Positions 1 through 5,491 of a stretch of 7,676 nucleotides of DNA are shown here, piece by piece; the stretch's first letter is position 1; every line of letters starts with the position of its first letter. The notes beneath the pieces are model-generated. The model saw nothing but the letters and a program-made list of their open reading frames with translations. It ran no database searches and was not told the DNA's origin. Where the stretch lies: positions 1 through 7,676 of the forward strand of contig DHHS01000087.1 in NCBI GenBank assembly GCA_002403415.1. Reading direction: 5' to 3'. Both the position numbers and the translations under genes were made by a program. The DNA is from Sphingomonas sp. UBA4766 (GTDB lineage Bacteria; Pseudomonadota; Alphaproteobacteria; Sphingomonadales; Sphingomonadaceae).

Positions 1-893
1 CCGCGTGGGAGGCCCGGCCCGTGGTTGCCGACGCAGTTGAGGTGGCGGCGAGCGAATATGTGGTCGCACCCGGCGACACGCTGCGCGCAATTGCCAATTC
101 GACGGGTGCGGGAACGGAGGTGATTGGCGCCGCCAATGGCATTATCCCTCCCTATACGATTTATGCCGGGCAAAGGCTGCGTATTCCGGCCGGGCGCTAT
201 CATCTGGTGCGGCCCGGCGAAACGGGGATTGCGATTGCGCGCGCTTACGGCGTCCCCTGGGCGCAGATCGTCACCGCGAATGACCTCGTCGAACCCTATG
301 TGCTGCGCGCGGGGCGGCGGATCATCATCCCGCGCACCAGCGGCGCAACCCCGACTGCGGCAGAGCGGGCGGCCGCCTTTCGCCTCGATCTGGACGATCT
401 TGTGACCGGCAGCGAGCCCGCGCTTGAAACGGCGTCCCGTCCCACCGCACCAACGGCATCGCCGGGTCGTGTGCTACCGCCCGACGCCGCCCTTGCCGCA
501 CCGCTCCGCCGCAGCGGCGCCTTTGCATGGCCATTGAATGGCACGGTCGTGCGGCGCTTTGGTCAGGTGAGCGCGAGCGAACGCTATGACGGCATCAAGA
601 TCGCCGCTCCCCCCGGCACACCCGTGCTTGCCAGCGCAGATGGCGTAGTCGCTTATACCGGCGAAACAGTTCCCGGGCTGGGTAGGCTGGTGATGCTCAA
701 GCATGGCGATGGCTGGGTCACGTTCTACGGGCATAACAGCCAGTTGCTGGTGCAGCGCGGCCAATCGGTAAAGCGGGGGCAGACGATCGCGCTGTCGGGC
801 GACACCGGCACGGCGGATCGCGCGCAATTGCATTTCGAGCTGCGGCAGGGCCGCACCCCCGTTGACCCGCTGAGCCAGTTGCCCAAACGCTGA
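1..893 (+). CDS. LysM / LytM (M23-family) envelope protein, NlpD/EnvC-like, 5' partial
   Basis: The frame is open to the left edge, so the true start is probably outside the window; a GTG at 21 is the first in-frame candidate but falls in uninterrupted coding sequence. Counting from that GTG (290 residues), there are two LysM peptidoglycan-binding repeats, about 13-56 and 60-104, each with a YxVxPGDT-like or YHLVRPGET opening and a (L/I)xIP end. A Pro/Ala-rich linker (about 105-165) leads to a C-terminal LytM/peptidase_M23 domain (about 168-287). In active M23 enzymes zinc is held by HxxxD and HxH. Here the first pair reads Y189...K193 (YDGIKI) and the HxH reads Q269-L-H271, with only H238 (YGHN) and H271 kept. 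This matches the degenerate pattern of NlpD and EnvC, which activate N-acetylmuramyl-L-alanine amidases in the periplasm during cell separation instead of cutting peptidoglycan. No signal peptide or lipobox is visible because the N-terminus is missing. The gene lies 21 bases upstream of tyrS and is probably co-transcribed with it. The family is clear; a role as an amidase activator is inferred. Confidence 0.9.
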   Translation, partial: AWEARPVVADAVEVAASEYVVAPGDTLRAIANSTGAGTEVIGAANGIIPPYTIYAGQRLRIPAGRYHLVRPGETGIAIARAYGVPWAQIVTANDLVEPYVLRAGRRIIIPRTSGATPTAAERAAAFRLDLDDLVTGSEPALETASRPTAPTASPGRVLPPDAALAAPLRRSGAFAWPLNGTVVRRFGQVSASERYDGIKIAAPPGTPVLASADGVVAYTGETVPGLGRLVMLKHGDGWVTFYGHNSQLLVQRGQSVKRGQTIALSGDTGTADRAQLHFELRQGRTPVDPLSQLPKR

Positions 894-896
894 GCT

Positions 897-911
897 TTCC
901 GCTAGGCGGAA
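897..911 (+). promoter_or_regulatory. Perfect inverted repeat enclosing the tyrS Shine-Dalgarno
   Basis: TTCCGC (897-902), a three-base spacer TAG, then GCGGAA (906-911) form a perfect 6-bp inverted repeat. The likely tyrS Shine-Dalgarno AGGCGGA (904-910) lies mostly in the right arm, four bases before the ATG at 915. The left arm starts four bases after the stop codon of the upstream gene (891-893). If it folds in RNA it could hide the ribosome binding site until a ribosome finishing the upstream gene opens it, which would couple translation of the two genes. The repeat is seen directly; folding and function are inferred. No T-run follows, so it does not look like a terminator. Confidence 0.4.
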
Positions 912-914
912 TAG

Positions 915-2141
915 ATGAGCCACTATTCCTCCGACCTGCTCCGCTTGCTCGATGCGCGCGGCTATATCCATCAACTCACCGATGCTGCCGGGCTTGATGC
1001 ACTGGCCGCGCGGCAGATCGTACCCGGCTATGGCGGGTTCGATGCGACCGCGCCCTCGCTCCATGTCGGCAATCTGATGCTCATCATGTTGCTCCGCCGG
1101 TTGCAGCAGGCCGGGCACAAGCCGATCGTCATCATGGGCGGCGGCACCACCAAGGTCGGCGATCCTTCGGGCAAGGACGAAGGGCGCAAGCTGCTCGACG
1201 ACGATGCGATCGCGGGCAATATCGCCTCGATCCGCGCGGTGTTCGAACGGTTCCTTACCTTTGGCGACGGGCCAACCGATGCGGTGATGATCAACAATGA
1301 CGATTGGCTGAGCCAACTTGGCTATATCGATTTGCTGCGTGACGTGGGCCGGCATTTCACGATCAACCGAATGCTGACGTTCGATTCGGTGAAGTTGCGG
1401 CTTGACCGCGAACAGCCGCTGACCTTCCTCGAATTCAATTACATGATCCTGCAAGCATATGATTTCCTGAAGCTCTCCCGCGACCATGGCTGCCGGTTGC
1501 AAATGGGCGGGTCGGATCAATGGGGTAATATCGTCAACGGGATTGAGCTAGCCCGACGGATCGACGGCACCGACCTCTACGGGGTCACAGCCCCGCTGAT
1601 TACCAAGGCCGATGGCTCGAAAATGGGGAAATCGGTGTCGGGCGCGGTATGGCTGAATGCCGCGCAACTCCCTGATTATGATTATTGGCAATTCTGGCGC
1701 AATGTCGATGACCGCGATGTTGGCCGATTCCTACGGCTGTTTACCGATGTGCCGCTTGACGAGATTGCCCGGCTGGAGGCGTTGGCGGGCGCGGAAATCA
1801 ACGCCGCCAAGATCGTGCTCGCCAATGAGGCAACCGCGCTGTGCCGCGGCGCCGACGCGGCGCAGACGGCCGCCGACACCGCGCGCCGCCTGTTCGAGGA
1901 GGGGGATGCGGGCGGTGCCCTGCCCAGCCATACGGTGTCGGGCGGCAGCATCACGTTGGTCGATGCGCTGGTCGCGCTCGGCTTTGCCGCGTCAAAGGGC
2001 GAGGCGCGGCGGCTGATCAAAGGTGGCGGCGCGCGTGTCGATGGCGTGAAGGTCGACGATGAAGCGGCGGTTGTGGCTGTGGACGATGCGGAAGTTCGCA
2101 TTTCCGCTGGCAAGAAGCAGCACGGTCGGCTGACCAATTGA
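915..2141 (+). CDS. tyrS: Tyrosyl-tRNA synthetase
   Basis: A 408-residue class I aminoacyl-tRNA synthetase that charges tRNA-Tyr with tyrosine in the cytoplasm, using ATP; the usual bacterial TyrRS length is about 400-430. The Rossmann catalytic domain carries the HIGH-type signature as HVGN (50-53), the ATP/tyrosine pocket GGGTTKVGDPSGKDE (75-89), the tyrosine-recognition pattern Y176-xxx-Q180-xx-D183, GGSDQWGN (198-205) and the KMSKS-type loop KMGKS (236-240). A helical anticodon-binding region follows, then an S4 RNA-binding domain from about 346 to 400 (TLVDALVALGFAASKGEARRLI region). The ATG at 915 is preceded by AGGCGGA at 904-910. The fourth position of the HIGH signature is Asn, not His; to my knowledge this position varies among TyrRS proteins, so I do not read it as inactivating. 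No T-box leader is seen. Spacing suggests read-through from the LytM gene upstream. Confidence 0.98.
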   Translation: MSHYSSDLLRLLDARGYIHQLTDAAGLDALAARQIVPGYGGFDATAPSLHVGNLMLIMLLRRLQQAGHKPIVIMGGGTTKVGDPSGKDEGRKLLDDDAIAGNIASIRAVFERFLTFGDGPTDAVMINNDDWLSQLGYIDLLRDVGRHFTINRMLTFDSVKLRLDREQPLTFLEFNYMILQAYDFLKLSRDHGCRLQMGGSDQWGNIVNGIELARRIDGTDLYGVTAPLITKADGSKMGKSVSGAVWLNAAQLPDYDYWQFWRNVDDRDVGRFLRLFTDVPLDEIARLEALAGAEINAAKIVLANEATALCRGADAAQTAADTARRLFEEGDAGGALPSHTVSGGSITLVDALVALGFAASKGEARRLIKGGGARVDGVKVDDEAAVVAVDDAEVRISAGKKQHGRLTN

Positions 2142-2213
2142 ACCGGAATGGATGAGGAATAGTTGTTGGTAACCAGCGCATTAGCCGTTCCTCTACCCAT
2201 GCAGTTTACCGGT
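2142..2213. repeat. Imperfect inverted repeat between tyrS and the first PilZ gene
   Basis: Nested arms are visible just after the tyrS stop. ACCGG (2142-2146) is complementary to CCGGT (2209-2213), and inside that ATGG (2148-2151) pairs with CCAT (2197-2200) and GAGG (2154-2157) with CCTC (2190-2193). The loop between the inner arms is 32 bases and no T-run follows. It could be a 3' structure of the tyrS transcript or part of the leader of the PilZ gene, but the arms are short and broken, so chance is a real possibility. The remaining bases up to 2259 hold no promoter I can defend. Confidence 0.25.
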
Positions 2214-2259
2214 CACAACGATAGTAGGCGTTCGTCACGACACGGGATTTGCACCCATC

Positions 2260-2586
2260 ATGAACGGTCGGTCAGCAGTCGCATTTCTGGATGATCGCGC
2301 ACTTCCGCGCGATGCGGTTTGCTGTCGTGCACGCGCCACCCACCCGATCCTGGGCAGCTTTGGCATCGTTGTCGTCAACATCTCGGCGCAGGGCTTGATG
2401 GCGCGCTGTGACAAGGCGTTGAGCGAAGGAGACCGGCTCGACGTCGCCCTGCCGATTGTCGGGCGAACCGGTGCCGTGATTCGCTGGTCGCTAGGTGGCC
2501 GGATCGGGTGCGAATTGGACCATGTCATCGGCTTGTCAGATTATTACCTCCTCCTCTCCGAAATGCTCAAGGTGACGCCCCGTTAG
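2260..2586 (+). CDS. PilZ domain protein (first of a tandem pair)
   Basis: A 108-residue protein that is essentially a single PilZ beta-barrel. PilZ domains bind cyclic di-GMP through an RxxxR motif and a [D/N]xSxxG motif. Here R13-ALP-R17 and N40-I-S-A-Q-G45 fit, 27 residues apart, and the later barrel strands end in a recognisable AVIRWSLGGRIGCEL segment (72-86). No signal peptide, membrane helix or partner domain is seen, so it is probably a soluble cytoplasmic adaptor; its target cannot be told from sequence. The ATG at 2260 has only a weak ribosome site (GGGA at 2244-2247, 12 bases away), and no better start lies nearby. It is 118 bases after tyrS and 112 bases before a second PilZ gene to which it aligns without gaps. 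c-di-GMP binding is inferred from the motifs. Confidence 0.85.
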   Translation: MNGRSAVAFLDDRALPRDAVCCRARATHPILGSFGIVVVNISAQGLMARCDKALSEGDRLDVALPIVGRTGAVIRWSLGGRIGCELDHVIGLSDYYLLLSEMLKVTPR

Positions 2587-2698
2587 CGAAGAAATCTCCA
2601 TATCGGATGCTTTTCTTGTTTTAATGGAGGGTCTTATGTTAATTCACACGTCGGTAAGGAAGCTTCGTCCGGTATTCCCCGAACGCAGAGAGGATGCC
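2587..2698 (+). promoter_or_regulatory. AT-richer leader between the two PilZ genes
   Basis: This 112-base gap is visibly more AT-rich than its surroundings (around 2601-2645). It contains GGAGGG at 2626-2631, a strong Shine-Dalgarno placed correctly for an ATG at 2636 that is in frame with the second PilZ gene. A second purine-rich site, GAGAGGA (2688-2694), precedes the ATG at 2699. An imperfect hairpin is possible between 2666-2672 and 2679-2685 (seven pairs with one C/A mismatch, loop of six) just before the second site. It may be a leader or promoter region for the second PilZ gene; no promoter match is strong enough to call. Confidence 0.3.
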
Positions 2699-3049
2699 AT
2701 GTCAGAAAAAATGGCTGACGCGCGCCGACCAAAACCAGATATCGCCCGCACGCCGGAACGCGACGAGTGTGATTTTACCACAATCTTGTCGCACGGGTCC
2801 ACGTTGCGCGCAGATGGATTGATCGTCGATATCAGCCCGATGGGGTGCTGCATCCGTTCGAGCCACGAGGTCAACAAATATGATCGCGTGCGGATATTGC
2901 TTCCCGTGATCGGCGATTCAAAGGCGACCGTTGCCTGGGCGCTGCGCGGCGTGTTCGGTTGCGCGTTTGAGACGCCGATTGACCAGGCGACCTATTCGCG
3001 CGTGCTCGCTGCCATCAAGACGGGACGCGACGACTGGTCGAACCGCTGA
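2699..3049 (+). CDS. PilZ domain protein (second of a tandem pair)
   Basis: A 116-residue single-domain PilZ protein when started at ATG 2699. The c-di-GMP motifs are complete: R17-TPE-R21 and D44-I-S-P-M-G49, again 27 residues apart, followed by an LLPVIG...TVAWALRGVFGCAF barrel segment. It is probably a soluble cytoplasmic effector; its partner is unknown. Starts are ambiguous: in-frame ATGs at 2624 and 2636 would add 25 or 21 residues, and the one at 2636 has the better Shine-Dalgarno (GGAGG at 2626-2630). I prefer 2699 because it places RxxxR at residue 17, close to residue 13 in the paralogue, because GAGAGGA sits four bases before it, and because the 2636-2698 stretch uses codons unusual here (TTA, AGG, AGA). 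The stop is 7 bases from the recG stop on the opposite strand. Ungapped alignment with the upstream PilZ protein gives 23 identities in 91 positions by hand count. Confidence 0.85.
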   Translation: MSEKMADARRPKPDIARTPERDECDFTTILSHGSTLRADGLIVDISPMGCCIRSSHEVNKYDRVRILLPVIGDSKATVAWALRGVFGCAFETPIDQATYSRVLAAIKTGRDDWSNR

Positions 3050-3056
3050 ACCGGCG

Positions 3057-5111
3057 TCAACCCGACCGTAGCAGCGCCACACCCGCATCGCGCTCGAACA
3101 AATAGAGTGCCAGCCGCGCCGCCTGGCCCCGTGCTCCGGCCAGCCCGCCGTCGCGGTCGATCAGCAAGCGGGTATCGTCATTCGCGATCGGCAGTAGCGC
3201 GCTGAGCATTTCCGGACTAGCCAGGCGAAACTGCGCCTCGCCCGATTGACGGGTGCCGAGCAGCTCGCCTGCGCCGCGCAGCCGCAAATCCTCCTCGGCA
3301 ATGCGAAACCCGTCATTGGTCTCGCGCATGAGCGCCAGCCGCGCGCGCGCCGTCTCGCTCAGGTGATTACTGCGCACGAGCAGGCAATTCGACGCCCCAC
3401 CGCCGCGCCCCACCCGACCGCGAAGCTGATGCAGCTGCGCCAGCCCAAAGCGATCGGCCGCCTCAATCACAATCAGCGTCGCATTGGGCACATCGACACC
3501 GACTTCGATCACGGTGGTGGCAACGAGCACACCGGTGCGACCGGCGGAAAAAGCTGCCATGACCGCGTCCTTTTCCACTCCCTTCATTCGCCCGTGTACC
3601 AGACCCACCCGATCGCCGAAACGCGCGCGCAGAGCCTCGGCACGCGCCTCGGCGGCGGCAAGGTCGGACTTCTCCGACTCCTCGACCAGCGGGCACACCC
3701 AATAAGCTTGCCCCCCCGCCGCCAGATGGCGCCCCAACCCGTCGATGACATCGGCCAGCCGGTCCTCCGCCACCACCCGCGTTTCAATCGGTGTGCGGCC
3801 GGGTGGCATTTCATCGAGCTTGCTGACGTCCATCTCGCCATAAACGGCCAGTGTCAGCGTGCGCGGAATGGGGGTTGCCGTCATCGCCAGAAGGTGCGGA
3901 TGCTGGCCCTTGGCCGTCAGCATCATCCGTTCGGCCACGCCAAAGCGGTGCTGCTCATCAACCACGATGAGGCCAAGGTCACGGTAACCGACCGCTTCCT
4001 GAAAAATCGCATGCGTGCCGATCAGGATATTGATCGAGCCATCGGCAAGCCCCATCAGCGTCGCCTCGCGCCCGCGCCCCTTGTCGCGCCCGGTCAGCAC
4101 CGCGATGTTCACGGGCAGCCCCGCGAGCAGCCGTTGGAGGCTGTCGAAATGCTGGCGCGCTAGGATTTCGGTCGGTGCCAGCAACGCTCCTTGCGCGCCC
4201 GCCTCGACCGCAATCAACAACGCCATGGCGGCAACCAGCGTCTTGCCCGACCCGACATCGCCTTGCAGCAGGCGCAGCATCGGCTGCGCTTGCGCCATAT
4301 CGCCCTCAATCTCGCCGACCGACCGCGTCTGCGCGCCGGTTGGGGCATAGGGTAGCCGGAGCAACGCGCGCAGCCGCCCGTCACCGGCCAGCGCGCGCCC
4401 CTTTCGCGCGCGGGTGGAGGCCCGCACCAGCGTGAGCGCGAGTTGGTTGGCGAACACTTCGTCATAAGCGAGCCGTTCGCGTGCACTCGCATCCTGCGGG
4501 TCGGCATGCACGCGCGCAAGCGCCGCGCGCCAGCCGGGCCAACCGCGCTGTGCCAGCAACCCCGGCTCGATCCATTCGGGCAGGTCGGGCGCACGCTCAA
4601 TCGCCTGGCGCGCCAGCATCGCGAGCCGCTTTGACGTGATACCATCGGACAGCGGGTAAATCGCCTCGCGCCCGGCAAGGTCGCTGCCCTCCTCCAGCGG
4701 GACGACATGATCGGGGTGAATCATTTGCAGCTCTTGCCCGTAAAGCTCCAGCCGCCCCGACACCCGACGCGGTTCGCCGGGCGGCAAGAGTTTGCGCACC
4801 CAGCCGCCATTACCGCCGAAATACACCAGGCTGACGATGTTACCCTTGGCGTCCGCCGCGTGCACACGGATCGGCCCCCTGCCCCCTTGGCGATAGTCGA
4901 GCGCGGTCAGCGTGATGACGATCGTGCGGCCTGCATCTGCGATGTCGAGCTCATCGCGCGCTACCCGGTCGATCCACCCGGTTGGCAAATGAAACGCCGC
5001 ATCGGCGACGCGCACAATCCCCAACCGGTCGAGCGGCTTGGCAAGCGCAGGCCCGACCCCTTTCAGGGCGGTAATCTCGGCAAAGAGTGGATTGAGGATT
5101 TGCGGACGCAT
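3057..5111 (-). CDS. recG: ATP-dependent DNA helicase RecG
   Basis: A complete 684-residue RecG (E. coli RecG is 693). This superfamily 2 DNA translocase remodels stalled replication forks and branch-migrates Holliday junctions on the nucleoid. The N-terminal wedge region opens with a helix-hairpin-helix-like LKGVGPALAKPL (16-27), and an OB-fold wedge covers about 60-140. Helicase motifs follow in order: Q-type TGAQ (258-261), Walker A GDVGSGKT (284-291), APTEILARQH (312-321), Walker B DEQH (385-388), TATPIPRTL (411-419), and motif VI QLRGRVGRG (562-570). The RecG/Mfd translocation (TRG) region with LRGAGELLGTRQSGEAQF comes after. The ATG at 5111 is preceded on the minus strand by AGGCGG (5124-5119) with seven bases between. 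The gene is divergent from sdhE and mfd and ends tail-to-tail with the second PilZ gene. No damage or missing motif is seen. Confidence 0.98.
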   Translation of the reverse strand: MRPQILNPLFAEITALKGVGPALAKPLDRLGIVRVADAAFHLPTGWIDRVARDELDIADAGRTIVITLTALDYRQGGRGPIRVHAADAKGNIVSLVYFGGNGGWVRKLLPPGEPRRVSGRLELYGQELQMIHPDHVVPLEEGSDLAGREAIYPLSDGITSKRLAMLARQAIERAPDLPEWIEPGLLAQRGWPGWRAALARVHADPQDASARERLAYDEVFANQLALTLVRASTRARKGRALAGDGRLRALLRLPYAPTGAQTRSVGEIEGDMAQAQPMLRLLQGDVGSGKTLVAAMALLIAVEAGAQGALLAPTEILARQHFDSLQRLLAGLPVNIAVLTGRDKGRGREATLMGLADGSINILIGTHAIFQEAVGYRDLGLIVVDEQHRFGVAERMMLTAKGQHPHLLAMTATPIPRTLTLAVYGEMDVSKLDEMPPGRTPIETRVVAEDRLADVIDGLGRHLAAGGQAYWVCPLVEESEKSDLAAAEARAEALRARFGDRVGLVHGRMKGVEKDAVMAAFSAGRTGVLVATTVIEVGVDVPNATLIVIEAADRFGLAQLHQLRGRVGRGGGASNCLLVRSNHLSETARARLALMRETNDGFRIAEEDLRLRGAGELLGTRQSGEAQFRLASPEMLSALLPIANDDTRLLIDRDGGLAGARGQAARLALYLFERDAGVALLRSG

Positions 5112-5190
5112 GGCTATGCCGCCTGCTTACCCCAAGCCGGCACTAGCTTCCAAGCGGTGACCCGGCCGATCGCCGTTGGAGCCTGGAACG
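5112..5190. promoter_or_regulatory. Divergent recG / sdhE-mfd intergenic region
   Basis: These 79 bases separate the start codons of recG (leftward) and sdhE (rightward), so promoters for both probably lie here or run into the neighbouring coding ends. Visible sites are the recG Shine-Dalgarno (AGGCGG on the minus strand, 5124-5119) and a GGAG at 5178-5181 nine bases before the sdhE ATG. I find no -35/-10 pair that I would defend and no operator-like palindrome of useful length; no LexA-type site is evident. Confidence 0.4.
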
Positions 5191-5457
5191 ATGGACCGCG
5201 AAACCCGCCTAAAGCGCTTGCACTACCGCGCGCACCACCGCGGCACCAAGGAAGCCGACCTGCTGATCGGCGGGTTTTTCGACACGCATGGCGTCGGCTG
5301 GTCGGATGATGAGATGGCGCTGTTCGAGGCGTTGCTGGAGGAACAGGACGTCGACATCATGGCCTGGGCAATGGGCACGCAAGCCGCGCCTGCCCAATAT
5401 GAAGGGTCGATCCTCGCCGCACTCAAGACGTTGAACTATGTGCCGGTTGCACGGTAA
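5191..5457 (+). CDS. sdhE: Succinate dehydrogenase assembly factor SdhE (FAD assembly factor, DUF339 family)
   Basis: An 88-residue member of the SdhE/YgfY/Sdh5 family, close to the usual 80-100 residues. These cytoplasmic proteins promote covalent attachment of FAD to the SdhA flavoprotein of succinate dehydrogenase, and in some bacteria of fumarate reductase. The family signature is present: RLKRLHYRAHHRGTKEADLLIG near the N-terminus, with the functional RGxxE at R17-G18-T19-K20-E21, followed by the small helical bundle (about 38-82) and an aromatic C-terminal LNYVPV. The ATG at 5191 is preferred; a TTG at 5176 would add five residues without support. GGAG at 5178-5181 can serve as the ribosome site. 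The sdh operon itself is not in the window. Neighbours are recG (divergent) and mfd (34 bases downstream, same strand), an arrangement I recall as recurrent in Alphaproteobacteria. Confidence 0.93.
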   Translation: MDRETRLKRLHYRAHHRGTKEADLLIGGFFDTHGVGWSDDEMALFEALLEEQDVDIMAWAMGTQAAPAQYEGSILAALKTLNYVPVAR

Positions 5458-5491
5458 CGCCCCCGACTTCTCCTGAAGATTTGCCCCCACC

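Noticed and set aside
474..1520. A 348-codon open frame on the minus strand opposite the LytM gene and tyrS
   Set aside because: It lies antisense to two well-identified genes, its translation is rich in His, Arg, Gln and Ala with no recognisable domain, and long antisense frames are expected in GC-rich DNA.
2124..2135. GGTC-GGCT-GACC hairpin at the end of tyrS as a terminator
   Set aside because: The stem is only 4 bp, lies inside the coding sequence and has no T-run after it.
2616..2644. TTGTTT - 17 bases - TTAATT as a promoter of the second PilZ gene
   Set aside because: Each hexamer matches the sigma-70 consensus at only three of six positions, no better than chance in an AT-rich patch. 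The TTAA copies do not have the seven-base spacing of a CtrA site either.
3246..4163. A 305-codon plus-strand open frame opposite recG
   Set aside because: It runs antisense through the core helicase motifs of recG, has no plausible ribosome site or domain, and mirrors the codon pattern of the real gene.
5467..5478. CTTC-TCCT-GAAG as a regulatory hairpin before mfd
   Set aside because: It is a 4-bp stem that does not extend and does not cover a clear Shine-Dalgarno; it is likely chance.
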